Notes under the pieces: generated by a model
Seen by the model: only the letters and a program-made list of their open reading frames with translations
Told to the model about the DNA's origin: nothing
Database searches by the model: none
Program-made: the position numbers and the translations under genes
In this document: positions 11,374 to 23,267 of the stretch, one piece after another
Numbering within the stretch: position 1 is the first letter of the stretch
Layout: the number at the start of each line of letters is the position of its first letter
NCBI GenBank assembly: GCA_015501585.1
Contig: JADNRY010000082.1
Coordinates: 62,001 to 126,000 of the forward strand
Length of the DNA: 64,000 bases
Direction of reading: 5' to 3'
From: Rhodocollybia butyracea
Taxonomy: Eukaryota > Basidiomycota > Agaricomycetes > Agaricales > Omphalotaceae

Positions 11374-12008
11374 TTATTTTCCTTTGCTAGCCTTGTCCAA
11401 AACTACAGTGAAACACAGTCCGCGTCAATCTCAGAAATAAAAGCAAACAATTTGGGGGAGAAACGTACTAATCTCATGTGCAACTTCACTGAACTCCGTT
11501 CCTTGAACCTCGATCGCGATACCATCCAGTCTCTTTCGTAACGCATCTTTCGAAGAGGCGAACAACATCTTGTTCTTAATCTTTGCAGTGTCGGGCGACC
11601 TTATCGAAAGTAATCAGCCAGCGATTATAGACGTATATGGATCTGGCAATATTCAGGCCACAACTCACCACATGTAAAAACAAAGCTTGTTCCTGATGCC
11701 ACCTTCATCCGTTTTATACTCGAAATCATACACCGCCCATCTACATTCCAATTCTGGAAGGTCCGCAATGAAGTCGTCATATTCTTTCGATTCGGATTTT
11801 TTATCCACAACGATTTCTGTGTTATTACTGTTGATGTTGAAGATGATGTATTTCATCTTTTTGCCCAATTTGAGGGCTTGATATACTTCGAGGCATTCGT
11901 TGTTGACACTGATACCGGAGGCGGCCTAGACAGATTTGGAATGATCAAGTGTAGATCAAGCAAATCAGCGATGAGCTAAGTGGAAGCAAAGTGGAAAAAC
12001 GGTACCAT
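11374..12008 (-). CDS. cof1: Cofilin / actin-depolymerising factor
   Basis: Four exons give a protein of about 138 residues. The N-terminus reads [19 protein letters not shown] after splicing. It is followed by [45 protein letters not shown] and [15 protein letters not shown], a full ADF-homology domain. The C-terminus is [11 protein letters not shown]. Cofilin severs and depolymerises actin filaments in the cytoplasm. Exon 1 is only the ATG (12006-12008): the intron starts immediately with GTACCG and ends CTAG before GCC GCC TCC. The serine near the N-terminus is where cofilins are controlled by phosphorylation in animals; use in fungi is less certain. The gene lies head to tail with condensin, 187 bp downstream of its stop codon. 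Confidence 0.93.
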
Positions 12009-12195
12009 GGTGGATTGTGGAAGAGAGATGAAAGGTGGAAACAAACAAATTGCGAAGCTGTGTCACTACCGTCGGCATATTTGGAACAATTCACGTGGTT
12101 TCGAGATAATGATAATGATAGTTTGATAAAGCTATACTACTTAATAAAACAGTAAAATAACAAGAGAGGAATGATATTAAATAATACAATGAGCC

Positions 12196-15100
12196 TATTC
12201 CTCAGAATCATCGTTGTCCTGGGTCACCTTCGCAGCTTGCGGCGGACGACGAGTGTCTGCCAAAATAAAAAACAATCAGACTTAAGATTCACTCACTGCC
12301 CAAATCACTTACTCTTTCTGGTCGCCCGTTTCTTCACTTGCGCTTTCTTACCCTTGGCACGCTTCTCCAACTCCTGGTCATCCTGTCCTTGTCGTCGATG
12401 CTCCTCGAGGATCTAAAAAAGGAACCAAGTAAGACGGCATATCAGACGCTTCACGGATGAAAACCCACATCCTCGAAATCCTTAATCTCCTGGGTCATAT
12501 CATTTTTACTCTTCGCTTGTCGAGCCTGTACATACATCTCGGAACTGGCACAAAGACAGAAACACAAACACAGCCACTAACCTTGTTCAGGATCTCTGTA
12601 AACCTGTCGTAAACGCCCTTCTCGAACAACTTGTCTCTATAATTCGGTAAACCATCCACGAGCTTCTTGACAGATTTCTCCGATTTGTAGGGAAGTAGAG
12701 ACAAACAAAAGGCAATATCGCGCCACTGCCGATGGTCATCAGGACAAGTTCGGAATCGCTGGCAAAGTTTATCGACGATGTTCTCGGCTTGTTTTTCCTG
12801 TTCGAACCCTAAGTCAATTTGGTAGAGGAACGAAGATAGCCACGGACCTTTTCGATGAAAGTGAATATAAACTTGAGCGTCTTTTGGAACATGTCCTCAT
12901 CTACAGCGTGGTCGCCAGATGAGAGATGGCTGATAACTGTGTAAAGAGTAGGTCAGGTCAAGTTTGGGTGAAGAAAACTGCCGCCATACCATCGGGTAAA
13001 TTATTGTATACCGCATTATCCTTGGTGGAGAGCTCCTGGAAGAAAAGCTTCGCAAGATCCGCAATCCGCGGGTCCTTGTCCTCTACACACTTAGCCATCT
13101 CTCCAAGCTGCCCCTTGACCTTGATCATCCCGTTTAGAATCAAATGTGTGAGCACCATAAGAGTGTTCTTCTTCACGATCGGATCCTTGTCAGAAAGGCC
13201 TTTGTATAGCTCGTCGCTGTTCTCGTCAATGATACTGCTGAATGACACAGCAACATCACCGAGGGCGATGACGATGTTGCTTCGAATGGCAGCATTCTTG
13301 GAAGTCTTAAGGATACTGAATAGCAATTCATGACGTTCCTCGCAGAATCGTGAACTGATACAGAGAAATTTGCTAAATGAGAGGCTGGCCGCCGCGCGAA
13401 GGGTGGGATTCTAAAAGCTCCATCGTCAGTGAGATAATAAAAAAAAAGAATAGGCGGCATGCCTTGTACAAATGAGGACTGCCAGCGATGCGGTGAAGCA
13501 TAGGCCCATAGAGACCCAGAAGAGCGTCCGGGCCATATAGCATCTCTTGCTCCCGGACTTCTGAGATCTTCTCCCCAATCTCGTCCTCTGCATTCCCCGC
13601 CACCTGATCAAGCTCCTCGGCCTCTTTATTCGCAGTTTGTGGGCCGCGTGCAGCGTTGTCAGCTAGACCGAAACCAAAAAGATTAGTGGTACGACATCAC
13701 TACATCCCAAGGGCCTCACCGGTTTTCTGTGCGTCCTTCTGCCTCTTCAACTCTCGTTCGACGACTTCGAGATAGGCTATCTGTTTGATGGCGACATGAC
13801 CTACGACGAAAAGCACTTGAGCGAGCTCGAATGCATCGCCTTTATCTTGACCTCCAGCGCCACTCTGAGACGATATAGGTTCGGGAGGGTCTTCAGGTGG
13901 ATCCTCGTCCATCGCGTCTGGATCCTGCGGTGCAGCCTCTGCAGTTTGCCTGGGAGTGAACGCTCGCACCGTCATCGTCTTGATGATGTCGGTACAGAGT
14001 GCATCAGGTTGCTGGCCTAGAGCGTAGATGGTGTTAATAGCCTGTTCAGCAAGACCGAACCAATCTTTGGAGCGACACGGGCGTTCAATGACCTCTCGCA
14101 TTTTACTGAAAATCGGGCTGGTCATCTCGATCCGCTTGGTCTGCGCGACTGAGCCTTGAGTAACGAATTTAGAACCAAACTACGAATTATAATCGCCCAA
14201 CTGACCTTTGACCTTCTTCATGCTACCAGCAAGGCGCTGCAGGGCGACACAGGTGTATCGTGCCAAAGTGAGATCGCGCTACGTCCGTTGATCAGTCTGA
14301 CTATTATGCTTGATGGGAAAAGAACAACCTTTCCTAAAGCGCCCAGTCCAACTTTGAGCATGATATCCACTTTGTCGACCAATATACTACGCTTAGCTAG
14401 AGCAAGCATCCCCAAAATGATAATGGCGCCGCGACGTTGCGGTTTTGGTATTGGGGTTTCGGCCTCTGCGAATGCAACATAAGGTACTAACCAAAAAGCT
14501 GAAGAGGACACTTACTGAAGATCTGCCATAGCTTGTTGATCACATCCTGATGTACTCGGTCATCCTCCATCATCGTCCGCATCATTTCCTCCAAGCTTGT
14601 TAAATCTGCAAGCGAAGCATCGAAAGTCCTCCTAAGTTGGTTGAGAGCGAGAACAATACATCTACGTTTAAACACTCACTCTATCATATTTCTCGATATC
14701 TCGCTGACTTGCTCCTTTCCAGTCTTTAGGTCGGGATTGGGGCTAAAGAACATCTCTTGATAGCACTCCAACAACCGCGCACGAACTCCTTTCAGTTCCT
14801 TGCCATCTTCTGAGGTTGCGTTGTTATCTTTGGACCAGATGAGATGAAGCATTTTTTTGATCCCGTTCTATGAGTTTAAAAATCAACACAAACGAAATAT
14901 CGCACTTGAATTGTACTAACTTTGGCATCCCGAAGTTCAAATGCCCGCGCAACTCTGAAGAAATCCATGGCTTCCAAGACCTCAGCCTTGCTCTTGGAAC
15001 CAAGCATCTGCTCCACGATTACCATGGCATCTTCTATGTAACCAATGAATCGCAAGGCATCAGCATAGTACTTCTTCTCCCGACGAAGCTGGTCGGTCTC

Positions 15101-17047
15101 GTTGCTTGTAAGTTTCCTGATCGCTTCGTTATCGGTGAAAACGTCGAGATTCAGCTGAGATTTGCGCGGTTTAAGTGGGGCAGTTTTCGTTTTCTTCGGT
15201 TGTCCTTCTTCGTCTACATCCATTGAAGCGTCTTCGTCGTCGTTTTCGTTCTCCTGTTCCTCATCAGTGCTCTCGTCACGGTCTCTTTCGTCTTCATCAT
15301 CCACATCCATACTGTTTTCAGCTCTGTCGACCAAAGTAAATAACGCGACGATTATCGTTAGTTGTAGTCTGACCTTTTCTTCCCCTTCTTAGTTCGTTTC
15401 GTTGCTTCAGGTTGTACATCTTCCGGCCCTTCTGTTTGATCTGGTTCGAGGGCTTCAACAGCGTTTTGGGCCGCCTTTTCTATCGCCTCCAATTCAGCTA
15501 TCGTTTGGTCGGACGCTGCCTTGAAAACGTCGTAAGATAATGTTCCGCCCTGCTTGCGATAGTACGGATGGGTGTGAAGAAGCTCGATGAGAAGCGAAAC
15601 TGCGTTCTTGCGAACGGTAGCTATTTTGTCTTCGAGGGCCTCGATAGCAGCTTTGGTCACTTGTAGTCGCTGTTTGGGATACGGGACCTTCAAGCGACAC
15701 AACCTACCGAGCACGACCAACACTCTTGCTCGCACATAAGAGTTATTATCTCGCAGTCGCTCAACAAGAAGGTCATAGATTCCTTTGATGGATTTTTCAG
15801 CCTTCTCTCTATCATCTGTGGTTTCGAGCGACGCGTCTAGATCGATTATAATGAATCCCATTGCCTCTACTACAGCTTGACGCATCGCATAAGCCTATAT
15901 CATTACTTCAGTTGCTAACAATAGTTTTAGAAAACAGCGCACGAACTTCAGAATCCAGCTGGCTGGCCAGCACACTAAGCTGCAGCAAAGTAGCCCGAGG
16001 ATTATCTTCTGCAAATTTGGTGATAAATTTAGCATAAATGCGAGGGCCTTTGGGATCTTGCGCAGTGAAAATCTTCGCAGAAATTTCACGAAGAATCTCA
16101 TCAGCAAGTTGTGTGTGGTCAAACTCCTTGGCCAACAAGGAAAGGCATTCCGCCAAAGGTTCGGCGAGGTGCTCGTGGTATTGAAGCCGTTGTAATAAGA
16201 GAATTTTGGCGGTGGCTGCGTGGTTATGGTGCTTGACGGCTCGACAAATGACTTTGTAAACATTCTGACGAATGGCGAGGGTTTTCATAAACGTTTCACT
16301 CTCTGAGACATGGTATGCTGGGCGTGTGATGCAACTGAAGTGCAAAATGCGTGAGATGTGACGACGATGATAACCCGAGCCACTACTCACTTAATAAAAG
16401 CTTCGCGTTCCATCGTTGTTGTCCACAAACGCTGGGCGTTCAGCTGAGCAAGTAGACGAGCGATCAACGCAAGAGTATTCGGTATATGGGCAGCCCATGA
16501 CCACTCCTCCGTCTGTTTACGGCGACCAGTACTTCGAGCTCCTCCGGCTTTTCCGCCTCGCCCTCTTCGAGCCTTGGGGGCAGGCGTGGAAGGTTCTGCT
16601 TCTCCTTTCACCTTTTCCGCGGCCTCAGCAAACCAATGGAGCAGAAACGCGTACATCTCTAACGGCGCTTTGTGACTAAGATAGATATCTTGTTCCTCGC
16701 TCTGAATGTCTCTCTTTGCACTTTCTAGCTGAGCAGCAAGACCAGACGACACAGAGTCAAGCAATTTGGTCATTACTGGCCCAGGCACGTCCTCTGAATG
16801 TTTTAATAAACTGCAGTAGATGTCGAATATCTTGGGATCGGCGATAGATTCGCTCGATTCGGCGACAGATTCAACAGCGACTGCAAAGGCCGTCAGTTTT
16901 CTGTCCGTTCACTTTGTATGAAATCTTACTTTCAAGTAGCTGTTCTGCTTCATCCTGGCTGACTTCTCTTTCATTGGGTATTTCGAAGTTTGATGCGCTG
17001 GTGGTGAGCCTATTATAGGCATCCGTTAGATCAAAGGGAACGTCCAT
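12196..17047 (-). CDS. cnd1: Condensin complex subunit 1 (non-SMC subunit, NCAPD2 type)
   Basis: A large multi-exon gene of about 1,300 codons read from ATG 17047 (MDVPFDLTDAYNRLTTSAS) to TAG at 12196-12198. HEAT-repeat segments run through the protein. The diagnostic Cnd1 stretch is near residues 1000-1100: AAIRSNIVIALGDVAVSFS, then DPIVKKNTLMVLTHLILNGM and IKVKGQLGEMAKCVEDKDPR. An acidic linker rich in Asp and Glu lies around 15180-15330, and a basic tail (KRAKGKKAQVKKRATRK) precedes the acidic C-terminus. The protein is one of the HEAT subunits that join the Smc2-Smc4 ring through the kleisin, and is needed for mitotic chromosome condensation. No breaks were found in the exons examined. 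Confidence 0.93.
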
Positions 17048-17386
17048 CTGGACGACAAAAGTTGAGTTTAGAATGAGTGGTAAACTATGAACAACGACAA
17101 GTTGACAGTCTCAGTCTCAGTGGTTTCAACCAACGCGAGATCGCGTGATAATCACGTGCGACTTTAGCGCCTAATGTGAGCAATACGAAAATCTTTGGGA
17201 GGACTCTTTCCAGCTGTCAAAGCTAGGAACGTTCAATATCAATGCCGAAGGACTTTTTGAATGAATAACATCTATAAGGAAATGCATTATTAGCTTATTA
17301 TAGGTATGCGCTTTGCCTGTTCAGTTACGTAAGGTTCGCGATCATAAGCTTTTTCCCATACATCTTTCTTTGATCCTCTTTGCAAT
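17048..17386. promoter_or_regulatory. Divergent promoter region of cnd1 and phenol hydroxylase
   Basis: These 339 bp separate two divergently transcribed start codons. Just upstream of the phenol hydroxylase ATG is a pyrimidine-rich run (CATCTTTCTTTGATCCTCTT), often found near fungal transcription starts. No TATA box is obvious and nothing else is recognised. Confidence 0.4.
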
Positions 17387-19963
17387 ATGTCCGTCGAGGT
17401 CGTCGATGTTGCCATGCAAGTCTTGAATCTTACTATTGCTAGCCCAGCTGAGAAGCTTATTTCTTCTTATCCCCTGAAGCATTGGAGGTGGGCCTGTGGG
17501 CTCCCTTTTAGCTTACCAACTCGCACGTTTTGGCTGTAAACCTTGTGTTATAGGTTTGAATGACTATATTACTGATCCTACCGCCATCTCACCTGGAATT
17601 ATCTTTAGAGCAAGATGATAAGACCCAAATGCCATGCTATGGGCGTGGATGTACTATGTGGCCACGGACCATCGAGCTTCTTGATCAACTCGACCTCGCT
17701 GATCCATTGATTCAGGCAGGAGTAGTAACTAGAACAGGTTTACACTTCCATGAGCAAGTCGACTCCGTACTGTCCAATAGTAGATGCTTGGATACTAACC
17801 CATTGTAGTGGCCATCGAGTCAAAGGTGGACTGATGTATGGAAGCCGAATGGATAAGCTTGGTGTGTTTCCGAAACCATTTCATTCGTTATTAGATGTCG
17901 CTGATATGTTCTCAGGTGATACATTCTTCAAGTTTGCGTCAGTTACACATGTGTCATCTTCAGCATGTCCACTCATATTCATAGCTTGCACCTCCGTCAA
18001 CGCCTCATCGAGGAGATATTCAGCACGGCGACTTCGGAAGAATATGGTTTCCGCCCAAAGATGCTCCATCAAATTGAAGGATATACCATTGGTGCCGAAT
18101 ATGATACGCATCCTGTAACGGTTCGAGTGAGAGATCTGAAAACACAAACGGTGGCTGAAATCAAATGGTAAACCATGTTGCCCTCAACAAGACGTACCTG
18201 CCAAGTGACCCTTCCTAGTAGATACCTGGTTGGGGCAGATGTGGGTGTGCGCCCAAATCATCGAGATAGAGATCGGTCCTGATGATACCCAGGGTGGTAA
18301 ATCAACAGTACGAAAACTCGCTGACATCTCATTTGAAGGTGAAAACACCAAAAGTCGGTGGATTAGAATGGATGCTCTGGTAAAGACCGATATGCCAAAT
18401 CCCCGATGCTTGAATAGCATCGATTCCACTTCACACGGACAAATCCTCTGGTGCCCTATCGACAACGGCATGACACGCATTGGCTACGTGTTTTCCGCTG
18501 CACTTATTGAAAAGTATGGAGGGGTAGAAGGGGTGACTCAAGACGTCGCAATAGCTGAGGCAAGGAAAGCTTTGGCTCCGTTTGAGCTTGAGTTTCTTAA
18601 TGTAGAGTGGTTCACGATATATGTAAGTGCCCAAGAACGTCACAGTCTTTGTACCGATATCAGTTCAGGGAATTGGACAACGTATAGCTGGCACCTTCTG
18701 TGTAGATAATCGTGTTTTTCTCGCCGGTGACGCTTGCCATACTCACAGCTCTGGCTCTGCACAAGGTTTGAATACCGGGATTCACGAGTAAGAGTAGCGC
18801 CCTTGGATTCTGTTCGCCCGTCTTAATACTGTTCAAGTGCTGTCAACTTGGCTTGGAAACTTGCGGTACTGAGTTTTTCTCTAAGCGGACTGCTGAGGTG
18901 CTAATGTTACTCTTCATAGCTCCGCGTTCAAGGCTTTGCTAGAAAAAACTTGCTTGACTCCTATAACGACGAGAGAAGAGGGGTCGTTCAAACCGTTCGT
19001 TTCATTCCATTGGAGTATTTGACCATCACCACAAGCGTTCTCAGGTAATCGACAATGACAAGGTCATTTCTACCCTAATATCTGGACACTATCCACCGCG
19101 ATTCCAAGGACGCAGCGAACCGCCTAGGTTTCTTTTTTCTCTAGATGTCTGTTCGGGATCATTCATTTGCACTACAGAGAAATTCTGACAGAATGGTTCA
19201 ATGATATAAACATGCAGCAGTTTACGCTCGGACTTGGTGAACTCCCTTCGCCCAATCATCAAGCATTATGAACTAACTCGGATTCATTATTTCAGGAATA
19301 TCCTACCGTATGTCGTTTTGAAGGACGTTGGAATGTGACGTCCTTATGATCGGATTTTATTCAGCCTCCAGCTTTCTCAACTCAAACGCTCTTGGCCCTT
19401 CAAGAGCGACAATTGACCCGGGAGAGCGAGGTCCCGACGTGTATCTAACAAGTCTTGGGTATGGTGCATGACTCAACCAATTAGCACTAACGCAAGTCAG
19501 TATAGAGCAGGAGATCCAGTGCGGTTGCAAAAAATCTTGAGTAATCGAGCTAAATTTTCGTACGTATCATTAGGCACTGTAGCCACTCTGTGGGTCCCAC
19601 TGCTGAACGAGTTTCAGTATCGTGGTTTTTGCGGGAAGCCCTGAACACACCAGACCAATTTTGCTTGAGCTGAGGATCGCTCTGGCAGCTCAGGATTCTT
19701 TTGTCAACGTATTTCCGAAACAGATCTTCCAGTGGTTCACTGTTCCTGCTGCTTCTGGAAATGGAGGACAAGACATTCTTGGATGTCAACCCTTTGGTAA
19801 AGTTTACTTAGATGGTAATATGAAGGCGCATGAAAAGTATGGCGTAGATGTGCAACGGGGCGCTATCATTGTATTCAGGCCGGACGGATGGGTGGGGACT
19901 GTGGTGCCTCTACAAGGCTCAGCACTGCTCCGCGCGTATTTCGAAATGATTTTGGAAGTGTAA
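17387..19963 (+). CDS. Phenol 2-monooxygenase (FAD-dependent aromatic hydroxylase)
   Basis: About 600 residues over at least 14 exons. The spliced N-terminus VDVAIIGGGPVGSLLAYQLA is the FAD ADP-binding fold. GRGCTMWPRTIELLDQLDL and GGLMYGSRMDKLGDTFFKF follow. VGADGGKSTVRK corresponds to the DG motif (usually DGGRSTVRK, so Arg to Lys here). VFLAGDACHTHSSGSAQGLN is the second FAD-binding GD motif. FLNSNALGPSRATIDPGERG and the C-terminal thioredoxin-like domain complete the family structure. The enzyme class uses NADPH and O2 to ortho-hydroxylate phenols to catechols. Two introns, 17416-17479 and 17754-17808, begin GCAAGT rather than GT, yet give exactly the conserved reading. The enzyme appears intact. 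Confidence 0.9.
17416..17479 (+). other. GC-AG intron 1 of phenol hydroxylase
   Basis: The donor AT/GCAAGT and acceptor CTGAAG/C give the reading VDVAIIGGGPVG. No GT donor nearby preserves both the frame and the nucleotide-binding motif. Confidence 0.75.
17754..17808 (+). other. Second GC-AG intron of phenol hydroxylase
   Basis: The donor GA/GCAAGT and acceptor TTGTAG/T give the reading GLHFHDGHRVKGGLMYG, with the aspartate expected in the family. Nearby GT donors shift the frame. Confidence 0.7.
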
Positions 19964-20729
19964 ACTTTTTACTACTACTATGTCCTTAATAATGCATCTC
20001 CTCTGAGAAACGCGGACGGGAGCTTAAAAGCAAGCTATCATTCATGACTTCTCCAATAGGAGACTGTTACAACTCGAAAATCATCGCTTTGACACGTGGG
20101 ATCTCGAACATTTCAAAAGTTTGTTTTCGTGGCCGACTGAAGAAGGCTTTATTAGCTCACTGAAGGCTTCAAATCTCACTGTGTAATTACTGGGTAATGG
20201 ATACGGACGGTACCTGACGATCGAATCAAGGCGTTGCTTAGGTGGGTACTTGGTCTTCACCAGTGCTCAGCCTTGCTGAGTGTCTGCTATAGGCTTAGTC
20301 TGGAACTGAACTCTGCTTTCGTCACAGATAACAAATAGATAACTTGCACAATGAACGCAACGAGCGACGTTCATGGATGCGAAATTGCTATTGGCGCACA
20401 TTTCAGTTATATCCAAGATGCCATGACATCAATTCCTGTTCTCCGAGCGTTCGACAAAGGGTTGCACAAAGCCGGACTGCCCGGAACATCTGGCTCGAGT
20501 TTCTGAAACTTTTAGCGCTCGTTGTACTCGAACCGACAATGCTTGAACCGACAACGGAGACCAGGCCGGAATACGGCCGTAAACGCAGACGTATGCTTAT
20601 TCGCACTTGATCATTGCCTGTGGTGAGATAGGGCTAGCAAAGACACCATGAAGGAATCTCAGCCTGAACTTCAAGGATACTTAAACTATCTGATTAAGTA
20701 AGCTAGATATTATATTTGGTGAAAAAACT
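19964..20729. other. Intergenic, 0.77 kb, convergent gene ends
   Basis: The 3' ends of phenol hydroxylase and the MAPEG gene face each other here. A 51-codon frame at 20351-20506 (MNATSDVHGCEIAIGAHFSY at its start) looks somewhat protein-like but matches no family known to me. Nothing else is recognised. Confidence 0.35.
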
Positions 20730-21470
20730 TCAAGAGCTAAGCTCCGCCATAACGGCCTCGCCCACAGTGTAGGTAGCAGATAGTACGAGTCCTTGGTTAT
20801 AAGATAGATTAGAAGCCATCAAGGTACTCTGGGTAGGATACGCACCTATCAAGGCTGCCACGCTGGTCTCTGCTCCCCAAAATCGCTATACGGGGAATAT
20901 CAGTAAGCGAGAGTACGGAGAGCTCAGACCCAGATAAATTACCTTTGAGGGTTTTTCAGAAACATAGCCTCTAGTGTAAAATATTCGCGCGAATACCCAT
21001 GAACCACATAGCGACGCTGCGAGAATGGGGTATTTGCAAGCTGTGATGCAAGTACTAAATGCGAGTCAGTGTTTGACAGAAGCACCCGCAAGTCGACATA
21101 GAGCGCACGTTAAGTATAAAAATGGAATATATTCCAGAGTATTCAGGTGGGCCCCTAGTTCAATGTATAAAGTGAAGAAAAATGGCAAGTAGCTTTCAAG
21201 CCAGACGTACGTTGTGCACAATTGAGCCTGAGGGCATGGACAGATTTTTCGACTTGAGCATTCTCTGCATAAAGCTGCGGAGCGTGAATCCCTGCCGCTG
21301 CTCGACGTCGACCAACGATGACAATTTGAGCTGTGACAAGAAAAGCGGAAGAGAGAAGAGCCGCGCCGACATATGGCAAACTATAATTGGGTAATTAGTT
21401 GACGTACGTCCTGAAAGATGTACATGAAAACGACTCCCCCTTTAGGAACAATAAAAGTGGTAGCGGACAT
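20730..21470 (-). CDS. MAPEG family protein, microsomal glutathione S-transferase 3-like
   Basis: Six short exons give about 157 residues with four membrane spans. The signature spliced across exons is RLNCAQRAHLNTLEYIPFL, equivalent to the FNCxQRAHQNTLE of MGST3; the usual Gln after His is Leu here. Upstream is LPYVGAALLSSAFLVTAQIV and GRRRAAAGI. The later spans contain ILAASLCGSWVFARIFYTRG, and the end is LVLSATYTVGEAVMAELSS. MAPEG enzymes sit in the ER or mitochondrial outer membrane and conjugate glutathione to lipophilic electrophiles or reduce lipid peroxides. The exon 1 donor is taken as AT/GTACAT because only that keeps phase. The gene is convergent with phenol hydroxylase. Confidence 0.82.
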
Positions 21471-21943
21471 TTTGATACAAGGAACAGGTTAACCGGGTGA
21501 TTTTATAGTTGCGCTTGAGTTGGCCTCGGCTGCAATTCGGAAATCCCGTCGGAAGGTTCATAGTCCACGTATAATCGGCATAGAGCATCTATAAGCTTAC
21601 TATGACAGGGCTTAACTCTTGCACAAGTGGGTTGAGTGCCTAGGTCAGCGGTCGATTACAGAATTTAAAGAGTCCTCCTCATTTGCGCCCAAATAGGAAC
21701 ATCGATATGAACGATAAGGAAACTTAGATTCGCAGGACGAAGAGGGTAGTAAGATATATCCGATGATGGTAGCCGGAGCATGTAGATGAACGTTGGAGAA
21801 ATGAGGCCTTGAGGCTTGAGGATTTGTATCTCCTCGTTTGTACAAGACAGCAGAAAGCGCTAAGCAGAGTTTAGGCGCTCGCCAATTCCGAATAAACGCC
21901 AGCTCTCAGATCTCAGTTCTTACCGACACTAGAAACTCCCTGG

Positions 21944-22178
21944 CTCTTCAAAAGATATCAGATGCAAAACTTGTAGCCCATCTCCGCAACGTCGTTATCA
22001 ACGTTTGGTTTCTTCAGAACTTTACCTCAAAAATACGCCTGCTCAAAGCTCAGATTCCTCATTTGTTTGCGCTACCCCAGGAGGAAAAGGAAGACTTACG
22101 GATGGCCAACTCACCACACTTTCTCGGATACTGAAAGCTTGGAATATTGGAATGCTTGGGTGCTGTCGACTATCGAGA
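21944..22178 (+). repeat. Direct repeat R1, block a, left of the HET gene
   Basis: This block is similar to 26808-27066. Shared stretches include AAAGCTCAGATTCC and CTACCCCAGGAGGAAAAGGA (CTGCCCCAGGAGGAAAAGGA in the partner), then GGGTGCTGTCGA. In translation both give LKAQIPHLFALPQEEK, suggesting descent from a coding exon, but neither copy has a complete gene around it. Confidence 0.6.
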
Positions 22179-22184
22179 TTTGGT

Positions 22185-23110
22185 TTCGTTTATATCGAGC
22201 TGCAGGCCATCTGCATGAGATCTCGAGTACTTACTGGAATGTTTGTAGGAATTTGGACTGGAATATTTGCAAGTGCCTCCGTGTACAAACCTGGACTGAC
22301 TCATATGACTGGAGTCATAGTGTGTCAATATTGCATTGACTCATTTGTAGTACATAGCTACTGTGCATTGAGTCATTGACTGTGCAATGATTCTAAATGA
22401 CTCATAATGACTTTACATGACTTGCCTGACTTAAAGCAAGTCAATTCCCTTATGTAGTGTAGTATACAATTGTATAGTATATAAGTACTAGTTTTATGAA
22501 TGAGACTCCATCGGGTTGTTGACCAGGCTTTACCCATCTCTACCTCTGGTGTGCTTTTGTCCCACATTTGGAGGATGAGCGTAGCTTGTATTTGAGTTTT
22601 TCCCCTTTTACAACAACAATGTTTATGGACGTTCTCAGGTGCGCTACGCTTAGCCATTCTCTTGTATCCTTCTTATGTACCTGCAGTATCCTACACACAG
22701 CTTTCAGTATTCCGAACATTACATGAAGAGTCAAGACGTATCTTACTCAACTATCGGCTATTCCTTCACATTCCATTCACCTGGTTTCGGAGGTGGTTGG
22801 ACTGCCTCCTGATACACGACATCGGTCCTATCAATATGCATGTAAACAAGATTGTGACCAGTGAAGTACCCTGTGCAGTCATATTCCTAGCAAGGTGTTG
22901 GTGTTCGATGGCGCTGTATAGAAGTACTCTTCACAGTCGATTTGGACTTGTCAACCTACCTTTTGTATAGCTTCTGCAAGTCTCCGAAGAGCATCGTGGG
23001 CCGTAAGCTCAGAATCTTCGCGGTATGTACCTCCAAAGCCTTATACCTTCGTCATAAGTTTGCATCATGCTTATTGTATGACAATGTCTTATAATCGTGC
23101 TGTTCTGCTC
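22185..23110. mobile_element. Possible insertion, about 0.9 kb, within the left repeat
   Basis: Blocks a and b of the repeat are about 1,000 bp apart here but only about 90 bp apart in the right-hand copy (27066-27158), so about 0.9 kb was inserted here or deleted there. The interval holds a cluster of TGACTCA motifs and minus-strand fragments such as MAKRSAPENVHKHCCCKRGK that look like decayed coding sequence. I could not find terminal inverted repeats or a clear target-site duplication. Confidence 0.35.
22297..22404. promoter_or_regulatory. Cluster of four TGACTCA (AP-1/Gcn4-type) motifs
   Basis: Exact 7-mers TGACTCA or its complement TGAGTCA lie at 22297-22303, 22337-22343, 22369-22375 and 22398-22404. 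Two of them form an imperfect inverted repeat around TAGTACATAGCTA. bZIP factors of the Gcn4 type bind this sequence. No gene start is close by, so function is doubtful; the motifs may simply be subrepeats of an element. Confidence 0.35.
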
Positions 23111-23115
23111 TGTGG

Positions 23116-23231
23116 GTTCAATTTCGGATAGTGTCAGCTCTCAAAGCCTTCATCGTCCTGGTTGGAAAACAATTGAAACTCTGATAGCATTTGAATTTGT
23201 CACTCGGGGTGTCGTCTCGCACTGAGTTCTA
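23116..23231 (+). repeat. Direct repeat R1, block b
   Basis: This block aligns with about 27106-27233 on the right of the HET gene. Shared stretches include CTCTGATAGCA, then GGTGTNGTC, and GNGTTCTAG at the end. Both copies carry in-frame stops, so this is decayed sequence. Confidence 0.5.
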
Positions 23232-23267
23232 GTATTATTAGCCTCAAGGACCTTGCTATTCTAAGCT

